In this document: piece by piece, positions 1 to 11,000 of the stretch
Position numbering within the stretch: position 1 is the first letter of the stretch
Layout: each line of letters opens with the position of its first letter
From: Dyella_B sp966430775
Lineage (GTDB): Bacteria > Pseudomonadota > Gammaproteobacteria > Xanthomonadales > Rhodanobacteraceae
DNA length: 64,000 nt
Direction: 5' to 3'
NCBI GenBank assembly: GCA_966430775.1
Contig: CBJMMB010000003.1
Span: 1 to 64,000 of the forward strand
The notes under the pieces: generated by a model
The model's input: the letters and a program-made list of their open reading frames with translations, nothing else
Told to the model about the DNA's origin: nothing
Database searches by the model: none
Position numbers and translations under genes: made by a program

Positions 1-1427
1 CGCTGGCCAAGGCCGCGGGCATGAAGTTCATCGTGATCACCGCCAAGCATCACGATGGTTTCAATTTGTTCGGGACCGTGCAGACGTCGTACAACACCGT
101 GGACGGTACGCCGTATCACCGGGATATCGTCAAGGAACTCGCCGAGGCCTGCGCACGCGGGGGTCTGAAGTTCGGCGTGTATTACTCGACGATCGACTGG
201 CATCACCCGGGTGGTAATAAGTACATCGAAGGCAACAGCAATCCGATCACGCCTGAGCAGGAAGCTTTCAACGTGGTGCAAATCAAGGAGCTGCTGAGCC
301 ACTACGGCCCGATCTCCGAAATCTGGTTCGACATGGGCAAGCCCACGCCCGCGCAAAGCGCGCACTTTGCTCATACGGTGCACGCGCTGCAGCCGCAGAC
401 GATGATCTCCGGCCGCGTCTGGAATCACTACGGCGACTTCGCCGTGATGGGCGACAACGCCGAACCGGATGTCGCGATGGAATTGCCGTGGCAGGCGCCG
501 GCTTCGATGTTTCCGGAAACCTGGGGCTATCGTTCATGGCAGGAGCGCAAAGATCCGCAAGGCAAGATCCGCGAAAACATCACGCGCCTGGTGCGCGTGG
601 TGAGCGGGGGCGGCAACTACATTCTCAACATCGGGCCCGAAGGCGACGGTTCGGTGGTGCCGTACGAAGCGCAGGTGCTGCAGGGCATTGGCGCGTGGCT
701 GAAGCGCAATGGCGAAGCGATCTACGGCACGCGCAAGCAGCCGTTCGCCGCCGTGGATTTTGGCTATGCCACCGTCGGTCCACATGCGCTCTATCTGTTC
801 GTGGCAAAACAATCTAAGGATCACCAACTGCACGTGCCGGGATTGGCCGATACCATCTTCGGCCCGGCCTATCGATTGGGTTCGCCGGCCTCCACCGTCG
901 AGGTGCAACGCCACGGCCACGACATAAGCATCGCCTTGGATCGTCTCGCCGGCTGGCCGGCGTCGGATGCTGGCGACACCACCGACGCGTTCATGCCGGT
1001 GATCGTGCTGCCGTTCAAAGGCCCGCTGCACGTTCGCCCCAGCATGCTCGCCGCTGCATCCGATGGCCGTTTCCAGTTGCAGCCGACGCAGGCGGAGCAT
1101 TACCTCAACTACAACGGCGAAGGCTACGAAGCGCCGGCCACGCTCTACAAACTGAGTTGGCAGCTCGATGCGCAGGCGGCGGATTACCTGCTCAGCCTGC
1201 ACTACAGCGCCGCCGCGAATGCGAAGGTGGATGCATGGATCGACGGACATCGCTATCCACTAGCCTTGCATGGAGCTGACACGAGCACGCCACCGCTGCG
1301 CATCCATCGCGACCGCGCGACACACCCCTACGCCATGCAGGTCGAGCTGACGCCGGCGGCGCCGTTCGTGCAGGGCGCAGCGCTCCCGGTCACCGTGCAG
1401 TCGGTGGAGCTGTCGCCGACGCGATAA
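1..1427 (+). CDS. alpha-L-fucosidase, GH29 family (5' end outside window)
   Basis: Glycoside hydrolase family 29 enzymes remove terminal alpha-L-fucose by a retaining mechanism. The reading frame is open from the first bases of the window (the codons before the ATG at 21 read LAKAAG, as expected ahead of the conserved TAKHHDGF motif). The true N-terminus, including any signal peptide, therefore lies upstream. Family motifs visible are TAKHHDGFNLF, YYSTIDWHHPGG and EIWFDMG (its Asp is the expected nucleophile), followed by GGNYILNIGPEGDG near the end of the catalytic barrel. About 240 further residues form a C-terminal beta-rich region. The acid/base residue, which varies in this family, was not assigned. 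An MFS transporter and an AraC regulator follow on the same strand about 195 bp later, compatible with a sugar-use neighbourhood, though this link is inferred. Confidence 0.88.
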   Translation, partial: LAKAAGMKFIVITAKHHDGFNLFGTVQTSYNTVDGTPYHRDIVKELAEACARGGLKFGVYYSTIDWHHPGGNKYIEGNSNPITPEQEAFNVVQIKELLSHYGPISEIWFDMGKPTPAQSAHFAHTVHALQPQTMISGRVWNHYGDFAVMGDNAEPDVAMELPWQAPASMFPETWGYRSWQERKDPQGKIRENITRLVRVVSGGGNYILNIGPEGDGSVVPYEAQVLQGIGAWLKRNGEAIYGTRKQPFAAVDFGYATVGPHALYLFVAKQSKDHQLHVPGLADTIFGPAYRLGSPASTVEVQRHGHDISIALDRLAGWPASDAGDTTDAFMPVIVLPFKGPLHVRPSMLAAASDGRFQLQPTQAEHYLNYNGEGYEAPATLYKLSWQLDAQAADYLLSLHYSAAANAKVDAWIDGHRYPLALHGADTSTPPLRIHRDRATHPYAMQVELTPAAPFVQGAALPVTVQSVELSPTR

Positions 1428-1622
1428 GGCGTTTCCCACAGGGTCATAAGGTGACCTGCCGCGTCCAGCTACCCGTCGTGGCTGGGTGGTTGAGACGCAG
1501 ACAGGCGTGCGCAGCCGTGGTCGGGCGGGTGGCATAAACATTGCTGCCCTCGCCATTCAGTGATGCAGTTCACATAATGGACGACTGCTCACGGGGTCCA
1601 CGAGCAGTTGTACAGGGGAAAC

Positions 1623-2909
1623 ATGCAGCTGTCCGATTCGCGTTCCAATCCGGGAAGCCTGCCCGCGTCGTTGCTCGGGCTGCTCGCCTTTGGCCATTGC
1701 ATGGCCTTTATCGATCGCTACCTGCCGGCCGTGGCAGCCCCCTTGTTGCGGGCGGAATTCGGCCTGTCGGATACGCAGATGGGCTTGCTCAATGGCCCCG
1801 CGTTCGTAGTGCTCTATGTCGTAGGCGTGCTGGCAAGCTGGCCGCTGGCGCGTTCGCCGCATCGCCTGCGCCTGCTGGCCGGATGCATCGCCACCTGGAT
1901 GCTCGGCATGGCGGTGTTTGCGCTGGGGCGTTCGTTCGGCGTGCTGATCGTGGCGCGCGCATTGGTGGGCCTGGGGCAGGCGGCGTTCGTGCCGCTGGCC
2001 TTGGGCTTGATCATGGATTGCTCGGCGCCGCGTTGGCGCGCCCGTTCCATGGCCGTGTTCACGGCGGCGTCGTCCGCGGGGCACAGTCTGTCCATGCTGT
2101 TGGGCGGCGCGACGCTGGCGCTGCTCGCGAAGTGGGTATCGGTGCCGGCGGCCGTGCATTGGCGCTGGCTGTTCCTGATCATGGCCGCGCCCAATGCCGT
2201 GCTGATCCTGATGCTGCTGTGCCGGGAAGAGTGTCCGCGCAAGCCGTCGCCGCCGTCCGGCCATGTGTTCCATCAGATGCTCGAATCGTTTCGCGAACGC
2301 CCGTGGGTGATGGGCATGTATCTGTGCGGCGCCTGCGCCAGCCTGCTGGTGATCCAGAGCATCGGCGCATGGGCGCCATCGGTATTGCATCGCGAACAAG
2401 GCTTGACGCCCGCCACCGCGGCGCTGGTGTTCGGCGCAGCGCTGTTGATCGCGGCGCCGTTGGCGAATTTCATCGCCGGCACGCTGGTCGACAAGCGCGG
2501 TGAAAAGCTGCCGCCGATGACGATCATGGCGGTCGCGCTGGCGCTGGCCGTCCCGCTGTTCTGGCTCATCCCATGGTCGAGCTCGGCGGTGATGGCGTGC
2601 GTGTTGTTGACGTTCGCCTGGCTGATCGGGGCGATCGCCGCCGTGGCCATGCTGGTGGGTTTGCCGTCCATGCTCAGCGCGCCCTTGCACGACATGGGCT
2701 TGCGCGTGTTCCTGACGGTGACCACCGCGGTCGGCGTCGCGCTCGGCCCGCTGATGGCAGGTGTCGTCAGCGACGGCATGCAACTGGGCCAGCATGGTTT
2801 GTCGTGGGGCTTGAACGAGGTGTGCCTGGGCGCGGCGGTGGTCGGCATCGTGGCCGCCTTGCTGGCGCGTAGCTTCCGCTGGCGCATGGCGATCGAGGCG
2901 GCGCGGTGA
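1623..2909 (+). CDS. MFS transporter, 12-TM
   Basis: This 428-residue polytopic inner-membrane protein belongs to the major facilitator superfamily. The N-terminal half has the fold's typical pattern: a first helix with AFIDRYLPAVAAPLL, then the loop FGLSDTQMGLLNG and the 2/3-loop region around SWPLARSPHRLR. This resembles the spinster/ACS-like branch. The substrate cannot be told from sequence. I chose the ATG at 1623 because AGGGGA lies just upstream at 1614-1619; the longer frame from a TTG at 1608 would include that ribosome-binding site. The stop codon overlaps the GTG start of the AraC regulator (GTGA), so the two are very probably co-translated. The regulator may respond to the transported compound. 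Confidence 0.85.
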   Translation: MQLSDSRSNPGSLPASLLGLLAFGHCMAFIDRYLPAVAAPLLRAEFGLSDTQMGLLNGPAFVVLYVVGVLASWPLARSPHRLRLLAGCIATWMLGMAVFALGRSFGVLIVARALVGLGQAAFVPLALGLIMDCSAPRWRARSMAVFTAASSAGHSLSMLLGGATLALLAKWVSVPAAVHWRWLFLIMAAPNAVLILMLLCREECPRKPSPPSGHVFHQMLESFRERPWVMGMYLCGACASLLVIQSIGAWAPSVLHREQGLTPATAALVFGAALLIAAPLANFIAGTLVDKRGEKLPPMTIMAVALALAVPLFWLIPWSSSAVMACVLLTFAWLIGAIAAVAMLVGLPSMLSAPLHDMGLRVFLTVTTAVGVALGPLMAGVVSDGMQLGQHGLSWGLNEVCLGAAVVGIVAALLARSFRWRMAIEAAR

Positions 2910-3904
2910 GCGAGATCTTCGCGTTCGACAGCGCCGCCTACGACACCGACGAAGCATTTGCGCGCTACTGCGAGCTTTACGCGCGCGGCGCCGATGTGGA
3001 ACGCACGGGCACGCCATTCTTCGCCCGCGTGCGCAGCTGGCGCCTGGATCGCATGATCCTGTTTGCGCGCGAATACGGCGGCATTCGCCATCATCGCGGC
3101 AAGCGCGTGGCGCACGACGGCTTCGATCACTTCGTCGTGCACCATGTCATCAGTGGCGAATTCCAGGCCGGGCCGCCGAACCAGACGATCGCGGTCGCGC
3201 CAGGCGAAACCTTGCTGGCCGATACGACCCAGCCGATGGAAACCCGCGCAGAAAACGTTCGCCTGATCACGGTGAGCCTGGCGCGCGAAGCCACGCGAGC
3301 GGCCGCCGGCAATTTGAGCCGGCTGCACGGCCATCGCATTGGCGCGCAGGAAAGCGCCTTGCTCGGCGCGCTGTTGCGTACCCTGGTGGAGCAGGTATCA
3401 CGTTTGCCACAGGCGTCGCATGCAGCCATCACGCGCACGCTGGTGGATCTTTTGTCCGTGGCGATCGATCCGGCGGATTCCGGCGCGCGTGCGGAGTCTT
3501 ACCGGTTGGAGCAAGCACGCCGCGAAACGGTGCGCCGGCTGATCGAGACGAATCTCGGCACACAGGATTTTTCCGTGCAGGACATCGTCAACGCCACCGG
3601 CGTTTCACGCGCGAGCCTCTATCGTCTGTTCGAAGCCTGCGGCGGCGTCGCGCGCTTTCTGCAGCAATGCCGGCTGCAGCAATTGCGCGAACGGCTGGAT
3701 GATCGCGCCTTCGATCATCAATCCCTCGCCGATCTCGCCCCCATGCTGGGCTTCTCCAGCGAAAGCCACGCCAGCCGCCTGTTCAAGCAGGCATTCGGCA
3801 TTGCGCCGGGCGCCTATCGCGCCGCCAGCATCCGCGGCGCGCAGGATCCCGCGGTTGACGTGATGGTTCGCCGTTGGAACAGCAGCCTGAGCGAGTTGCG
3901 CTGA
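2906..3904 (+). CDS. AraC-family transcriptional regulator
   Basis: The 332-residue protein has an N-terminal effector-type domain (about residues 30-200) and a C-terminal AraC double helix-turn-helix. The second half reads QDIVNATGVSRASLYRLF for the first HTH and LGFSSESHASRLFKQAFG for the second, the normal AraC signature. The N-terminal part resembles the AraC-binding-like domain of the AraC/XylS branch (FDHFVVHHVISGEF and a short beta-rich region), not a DJ-1 domain. Translation starts at GTG 2906, overlapping the last codons of the MFS gene by four bases. It probably controls its own operon or the fucosidase side, but no operator was identified. Confidence 0.85.
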   Translation: MSEIFAFDSAAYDTDEAFARYCELYARGADVERTGTPFFARVRSWRLDRMILFAREYGGIRHHRGKRVAHDGFDHFVVHHVISGEFQAGPPNQTIAVAPGETLLADTTQPMETRAENVRLITVSLAREATRAAAGNLSRLHGHRIGAQESALLGALLRTLVEQVSRLPQASHAAITRTLVDLLSVAIDPADSGARAESYRLEQARRETVRRLIETNLGTQDFSVQDIVNATGVSRASLYRLFEACGGVARFLQQCRLQQLRERLDDRAFDHQSLADLAPMLGFSSESHASRLFKQAFGIAPGAYRAASIRGAQDPAVDVMVRRWNSSLSELR

Positions 3905-4006
3905 GCGGTATCGGCCGGTTCGCTCTTGCACACGCGTCGCAAGATTGAGACGCACAGACATGTTCCTTTGTCCGCCGCGCGGCTAGCATCGTGGTAATCA
4001 AAAAAC

Positions 4007-4022
4007 CGTGAACTACATCACG
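4007..4022. promoter_or_regulatory. CRP/Clp-like palindrome upstream of sulfotransferase 1
   Basis: CGTGA-N6-TCACG, with the core GTGA-N6-TCAC perfect, 58 bp before the ATG of the first sulfotransferase gene. The half-sites fit the CRP consensus TGTGA-N6-TCACA at four of five positions each. Clp, the CRP homologue of xanthomonads, recognises this type of site (established for Xanthomonas). A second such site lies before tpsA at 24159-24176, and the two share TACATCAC. Binding here is inferred. Confidence 0.5.
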
Positions 4023-4079
4023 TAATTTGCTAGCGCAGCACGGCGCGGATGAGCCGTGCGCGAACACAGGGGACAACCG

Positions 4080-4895
4080 ATGGAACGCCGGTTTCACTTT
4101 ATCTCGGGCCTGCCAAGGTCCGGGTCGACCTTGCTTGCGGCCATTTTGAGCCAGAACCCGCGTTTCCATGCGGGCATGAGCGGCCCGATGGGCGGCGCCT
4201 TCGGCACCATGCTGGGCGAGTTGAGCGGCCGCAACGAATACTCGGTGTTCGTCACCGATGCGCAGCGCCGCCGCATGCTCAAAGGCATGTTCGACCAGTA
4301 CTACGGTCCCGAATACGACGCCGAGGTGGTGTTCGATACCAACCGTGTCTGGTGTACCCGCATGCATCAACTGAAGGAGCTGTTTCCGCAGGGCAAGGTG
4401 ATCGCCTGCGTGCGGCACGTGTCGTGGATCATCGACAGCATCGAGCAGCTGGTGCGCAAGAACGCGTTCCAGCCCTCCTCCATTTTCAATTACCAGACCG
4501 GCGGCACCGTGTATTCGCGCGCCGAAGGCCTGGCCAATGGCGACGGCATGGTCGGCTTCGCCTACAACGCTTTGAAAGAAGCGTTCTACGGCGATGACAC
4601 AGCCAATTTGATGCTGCTGCGGTACGAAACGCTGGTCGGCAACCCCGCGCAGGCCATCGCCGCCGTCTACGACTTCATCGGCGAGGCGCCTTACGCCCAC
4701 GACTTCGAAAACATCCGCTACCAGGCGGATGAATTCGACCTGCGCGCCGGCACGCCGGGATTGCACACGGTCCGCAAAAAGGTCGAGGCGCGCGAACGCA
4801 ACAGCGTGTTGCCGCCTGACGTATTCCGCCGCTTCGAGAACGACATGTTCTGGCTGGACCCGGCGCTGAATCCGCAGCGCGTGCGGGTGATTTGA
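4080..4895 (+). CDS. sulfotransferase family protein (PAPS-dependent), adhesin-linked
   Basis: This 271-residue cytoplasmic protein has the PAPS 5'-phosphosulfate loop at its very N-terminus, GLPRSGSTLLAAIL (about residues 9-22). A core strand reads KVIACVRHVSWIIDSIEQL (residues about 111-129), where the Arg and the Ser fit the 3'-phosphate-binding residues of sulfotransferases. It has no signal peptide. Length and motif order match small bacterial sulfotransferases such as those grouped with RaxST. The ATG at 4080 follows AGGGGA at 4068-4073; the GTG at 4056 would place that site inside the gene. It lies 123 bp upstream of the giant autotransporter on the same strand. A second, similar sulfotransferase (33136-33966) is coupled to the two-partner system. 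The acceptor is unknown and could be a protein tyrosine, a glycan or a small molecule. Confidence 0.85.
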   Translation: MERRFHFISGLPRSGSTLLAAILSQNPRFHAGMSGPMGGAFGTMLGELSGRNEYSVFVTDAQRRRMLKGMFDQYYGPEYDAEVVFDTNRVWCTRMHQLKELFPQGKVIACVRHVSWIIDSIEQLVRKNAFQPSSIFNYQTGGTVYSRAEGLANGDGMVGFAYNALKEAFYGDDTANLMLLRYETLVGNPAQAIAAVYDFIGEAPYAHDFENIRYQADEFDLRAGTPGLHTVRKKVEARERNSVLPPDVFRRFENDMFWLDPALNPQRVRVI

Positions 4896-4897
4896 GT

Positions 4898-4930
4898 GCA
4901 GCGCATCCGCGCTGCGTCTTCGCATTTTTT
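4898..4930 (+). terminator. hairpin between sulfotransferase 1 and the autotransporter
   Basis: A perfect 7-bp stem GCAGCGC/GCGCTGC with loop ATCC (4898-4915) follows the sulfotransferase stop codon by two bases. A run of six T begins ten bases after the stem. The gap makes it an imperfect Rho-independent terminator. It may attenuate rather than stop transcription into the adhesin gene. Confidence 0.45.
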
Positions 4931-5018
4931 GGATCGAAAAAAACCGGCTCGCTTACTGCGCACGCGCGCAACGCGAACGCCGATCAACAACTCGCAGGCC
5001 TAACAGGGAGCCTTTGCC

Positions 5019-8000
5019 GTGAATCGCATCTATCGCATCGTTTTCAACCGCACATTGGGTGTATTGCAGGTGGCGTCCGAATTGGCGAGCGCGCCAAAAG
5101 GCGGTGTCGTCGGCGGCGCAGATGCGTCGTCGAAGGTCGAACCTAAATCGCGTCTGTTGGCGCTTGCGGTGGCCACAGCATTGGCGGCCGTCGCGTCGCC
5201 GGTGTGGTCGCAGACCTGTACGCCCAGCGCAACCGTCATTTGCGGCGTGTCCGGCGGCAATGGCGGCGCCGGTACCAGCGGTGGCCAGGCCGGTGCGGCC
5301 GGTGCGGGTGCCGTCCTTTCGGGCACTTACGCCAATTCCGGCGGGACCGGAGCCGGCAGCTACGGGAGCGGCGCGGCAGGCCAGGGCGTCAACGGCAGCG
5401 GTGGTGCGGGCGGGGCTGCGGGGTGGCCCGGTGCGGCTGGCATGGGGGGAGGACTTAACACGCATGGCTATGGCGGCGGCGGCGGTGGCGGCGGCAGCTT
5501 TGGATATATGGCTGGCGGCGGCGGTGGCGGTGGCGGCGGCGTGGGGCTTTCGGTTGCGAGTGCCGGCAGCTTTACCAATCTTGGAACCGTCACGGGTGGC
5601 AACGGCGGTAATGGTGGCAATGGCGGTTTTAATGGATCTTCTGCCTATGGCGGCGGTGGCGGCGGTGGCGGTGCCGGCGTCTTTGCCGGTGCAAGCAGCA
5701 CGCTCAATAACAGCGCCGGCACATCGATCAGCGGCGGCGTTGGCGGCAATGGCGGTGGCGGTTTCAGAGGGGCCAACGGTGCCAGCGGCGGTGCCGGGGT
5801 GGCTGGCAGTGGTTTTGTACTCAACACGGGTGGCACGATCACCGGCGGTGCCGGCGGCAACGGCGGCGGCCAGGTCAGCGATGGCGGTTATGGCGGCAGC
5901 GGCGGCAGCGGTGGCGCCGCCATCTCGGGAGCCGGCTTTACCGTCACCAATACCGGTCAAATCAGCGGTGGCCACGGCGGCACCGGCGCCACTGACACCC
6001 ACCAAAACGGCGCCCCGGGTGCGGGTGGCGTGGGCATCGTGGCCACCGGCAATTCGACCATCACCAATAGCGGCAGCATTGCTGGCGGCACGGGCGCCAG
6101 CGGTGCCCAGGCCGACGCGATCGACCTGAGCGGTGGCGGCAACAAGCTGGTTCTGCTGGCCGGGTCAACCATCACGGGCAACGTAGTCAGCACCAGCGGC
6201 AGCCTCAATGGGGGCGATACATTCACGCTGGGCGGCGCTGTCGATAGCAGCTTCTCCGCCTCGCAATACCAGGGCTTTGCGCAGTACGAAAAAACCGGCA
6301 GCAGCACCTGGACGTTGACGGGCGCCAACGCATCGGCCACACCCTGGACATTGGAAGACGGCACGCTGGCCATCTCCAATGACGCCAGCCTGGGCGCCAG
6401 TTCGGGCACGTTGACGTTCAATGGCGGCACATTGGAAACCACCGCATCCATCACCTCCAGCCGCGCGGTGGTGCTGGGCGTCAACAACGGCATTGTGTCG
6501 ACCGATACCGGCACGACGTTGGCGGAAACCGGCGGCATCAGCGGCACCGGCTCGCTGATCAAGAACGGTGGCGGCGAGTTGCTGCTTACGGGCGCCAATA
6601 CCTACTCCGGCAATACCTCGATCAACGCAGGCACGCTGGCCATCACCAGCGGTGGCGTGACCAACAGCTCGCAAGTCATCGACGACGGCACGTTGAATGT
6701 CGATGGCGCCGGCTCAAGCATCACCGCGACCGGCGGCGGTACGCCGTTCGTGATCGGCAGCTTCGGTACCGGCACGCTGACGGCTAGCAACGGCGCAACA
6801 GTTTCCAGCAACTGGGAAATCAATATCGGCGATTCGATTGTCGGCAACGGCACGGTAACCGTCACCAGCGGTGCCGCGATGAACGCGGGCGCCAGCATCA
6901 ATATCGGCAAATGGGGCAACGGCACGCTGACCGTTTCCAACGGCGGCACGGTCAGCGCTAACGGTTTCTTTTCCATCGCCGACCAGTCCACTGCGACCGG
7001 CGTCGTGACGGTGACCGGGAGTGGCTCGAGCGTTACCGCAACGCAGGAAGTCGCCGTGGGCAATCACGCCGGCAACGGCACGCTGACGATTGCCAATGGC
7101 GGTTCGGTCACCGGCAACACCGTAGTGATCGCTGCGGACAGCGGTTCCGTGGGCACGTTGAACATTGGTGCAGCAGCGGGCGATGCAGCCACTGGTGCCG
7201 GCACGTTGAACACCGGCAGCGTTGCCTTCGGCGACGGCACCGGTTCGCTGGTGTTCAACCACACGGACACCGCCTACATGTTTACGCCCACCATCAGTGG
7301 CGCGGGCACGGTCGAGCTGCTGGCCGGCACCACGATCTTTAACACCGACGAGAGCTATACCGGCAGCACGCAGATCAACGGCGGCACCTTGCAGTTGTCG
7401 GGCACGGGCGCCATTGCGTCGTCGAGCGATGTCACCGTCACCAGCGGTACGTTCGACATCTCCGGCCTTACCACCGGCGGCACCACCATCAATGATCTCG
7501 CCGGCGCAGGCAACGTCAACCTGGGCAGCAATGCGCTCACGCTCGGCACCGCCAACAACACCGAGTTCGATGGTGTGATCGCCGATGGCGGCAATGCAGG
7601 CGGCACCGGCGGCTCGCTGATCAAGCAAGGCACCGGCACGCTGACGCTCGGCGGTAGCAATACGTATACCGGCGCCACCACCATCAACAGTGGCACGCTG
7701 GCGCTTTCCGGAACGGGCAGCATCATCTCGTCGAGCGGTGTCATCGATAACGGCACGCTCGATATTTCCGGCATCACGACACTCCAGACCACCATCGGCG
7801 ACCTCTCCGGCACCGGCACCGTCAGCCTTGGCGGCAACACGCTCGAGCTCGGTACGGCGAACAGCAGCACGTTCGACGGTGTGATCACCGACGGCAGCAA
7901 CGGCATCGGCGGTGGGTTGATCAAGCAAGGCAGCGGCACGCTCACGCTCACCGGCGACAACACCTATACCGGCGCCACCACTGTCGCTGGCGGCGCGTTG

Positions 8001-11000
8001 CAGGTGGCCGCTGGCGCTGCCATCGCGGGCAACGTGAACGTGCAGGACGGGGCATCGCTGGGTGGCGCGGGCAGCATCGGCGGCAATGTCGACCTTGCTG
8101 CCGGCGCCACACTCACATCGACCGGTACCCTGACCGTCGGCAGCCTCGTCGCGGAGCAAGGCAGCCAATTCAACATCTCGCTGGGCGCGCCGGGCGCTAA
8201 TTTCCAGAGTTTCGGCAGCAGCAACAGCGTGGCGGTTACCGGCAACCTGGAGCTGGATGGCGCCACGGTGAATGTCACCAATGCCGGCAACATGGGACCG
8301 GGCCTGTACAACCTGTTCACCTACGGCGGCACGCTCACCGAAAACAACGGCGGGCTCAGCCTGGGCGCCACGCCGGCGGGTGGGGTCTTCACCATTCAAA
8401 ATCTCAGCGCCGCCAAACAGATCAACCTGCTCGACACGGCCGGCCTGACGCTGAATTTCTGGAACGCCAACGGCCTGGCCACCGCAAGCCAGCTGGGTGG
8501 CGGCAGCGGCACCTGGTCGGTGACCTCGCAAACGTGGACCGATGCCAACGCCACCGCGACAGCGCCGATGCAGCCGCAGCCTGGCTTCGGCATTTTCGGC
8601 GGCGCGGCGGGCACCGTCACGGTCGACAACAGTGCGGGCGCGATGCAGGCCACTGGACTGCAATTTGCCAGCAATGGCTATGTTCTGACGGGGGATACGC
8701 TTACGCTGGTGAGCAGCGATGGCAGTGCGCCAGTGATCCGCGTCGGTGACGGCAGCAGCGCCAGCGCCAGTTGGGTTGCCACGATCGACAACACCCTCGA
8801 TTCGAATACCGGACTCAACAAGACCGACGTCGGCGCCCTGGTGCTTGCGGGCGGCAATACGCAGATCAATGGCGGCGTCACAGTCAGTGGTGGCGAACTG
8901 GACCTGACCGGCAACGGCAGCAGCATCGGCGGCGGCGTCAGCATGGCGTCGGGCACCACGCTGGTGCTGGGTGCGAATGGCGCCGGCGTGCTGGTGAGCG
9001 GCACCTACGGTAACGCCGGATCGGCCGGCGCGCAGGGTGTATCCAGTCCCTTCTCGCCTACCAATAACGTTGCGCCCACGGCGGGTGGTGCAGGCGCGTC
9101 CGGCTATGCGGGCGGTGCGGCGATCAGTGGCAGCGGCTTCACCCTCAACAATCAAGGCCAGGCCACTGGCGGAAACGGCGGCGCCGGCGGTTATGGCGGT
9201 GCCGGTGGCGCATGGGGCACTCCGGGCGGCGCCTATGTGGGCAATGCGGTGCCGGGGCCAGGCGCCAATGGCGGCGCCGCTGGCGCGGGCGGTAACGGTG
9301 GCGCAGGTGTCAGCGGCTCCAACTTGGCCGTCAACAATAGCGGCAGGATCGCCGGTGGCTTAGGCGGCGCCGGTGGTCGTGGCGGCATGGGCGGCTCCGG
9401 CGGCAAGTACATCGGCAGCGGCCCGAAATATGTTCCCGGCAGCGGCTCCGGCGGCCCTGGCGGAAGCGCGGGTACCGCCGGCATGGGCGGCGCTGCCGGC
9501 AACGGCGGACAGGGCGGCGCGGGTATCAGTGCGACGGGCACAAGCACGTTGGTCAACAGCGGCTGGATCCAAGGCGGTAACGGTGGTTATGCCGGCCCAG
9601 GCGGCAATGGCGGACGGGGTGGTCCGGCGATCTTTCCGGTCAGTGGTGTCACCGTCAGCGGCGGCGCAGGTGGCGTTGCAGGCGCGGGCGGCATCGGTGG
9701 CGCCGGCGGTGCGGGCGTGACCGGTTCCTCGTTCAGCCTCACCAATGCCGGCTCGATTGTCGGCGGCTACGGCAGCATGGGCGGTGTCGGCGGCAACGGC
9801 GGCGCGGGTTCGGGCGCTTATGCAGGTCGTGCAGGTGTTGCAGGCAACGGTGGCGCGGGTGGAACCGGTGGTGCCGGCGGCGTCGGCGGTGCGGGCGGCA
9901 ATGGTGTGGAAGGCAATCAGTTCACGCTGGTCAACACTGGCACTGTCGCAGGCGGTGCAGGTAATGCCGGCGGCGACGGCGGTGCGGGTGGTACCGGCGG
10001 TTACACCCAGGCTGGCGCGGCCGGCAATGGCGGCAATGCAGGAGCTGGCGGCGCGGGTGGCGCCGGCGGCGCGGCCGTCAGCGGCAACTATTTCACCGCC
10101 ACCAACAACGGTGTCCTCATCGGTGGCGCCGGCGGCGCAGGCGGTCTTGGCGGTATGGGCGGCCAAGGCGGTTCACCCATTTCGGAAGCCCCCCTCCCTG
10201 CCACCGTCACCGTCAACAACGCCGATGGCAACGGCGGTAACGGCGGCGCTGGTGGTCAGGGCGGTGCAGGTGGTGCGGGCGTTACTGGCGTCGGCTTTAC
10301 GCTGACCAACAATCAAGTCATCGGTGGCGGTACTGGTGGTTATGCCGGCGCGGGCGGTCTGGCCGGACCGGCCGGTTTGGCCTCGGATACCAGCATTACC
10401 GCGGGCACTGCCGGCAGCCAGGGCAGCGGCGGGGTGGGCGGCAGCGGTGGCGATGGTGTCGGCGGCAGCCAGTTCACCTTCACCAACAACGGGGCAGTTA
10501 CCGGTGGTAACGGTGGTTCCGGCGATTACTTCGGAGGCGAAGTTGGCCCTGAGGTGGAAGCGGCCAAGGCACCGGTGGAGGGTTACTACGGCAGCGCCGG
10601 CGGCATCGGCGGTGTCGGTGGCGCGGCAGTGCGCGGCGACAACGCGATCATCATCAACAACGGCACGCTCACCGGCGGTACGGGCGGCGTCGGCGGCCGC
10701 GGTTTCAACGGCTGGAATGGCGGATTCTCGTCGTCCGCCCTGGACGGAGGCAGCGGTGGCGCCGGCGGTCAGGGCGGTATCGGCGGTGCCGGCGTGACCG
10801 GGACCGGCTTTACCCTCACCAATAGCCAGACCATCAACGGTGGCGCCGGCGGCGATGGCGGCTGGGGTGGCGTCGGCGGACGGGGTGGCTACAACTATGG
10901 CGACGCAGCCGGCCGTGCCGGTGACGGTGGCGTCGGCGGTGCGGGGGGCGCGGGCGGCAATGGCGTCGAAGGCAGCCAATTCACCTTTACCAATAGCGGC

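Noticed and set aside
5240..6120. Link to mycobacterial PE_PGRS proteins
   Set aside because: The similarity is only glycine-rich composition. The ESPR and C-terminal barrel identify a type Va protein of Gram-negative bacteria.
6714..9155. 813-codon open frame on the minus strand inside the autotransporter gene
   Set aside because: The GC-rich repeated Gly/Ala/Thr codons of the true gene keep the opposite frame open. Its translation is low-complexity (AGR, GDG) with no family motif.
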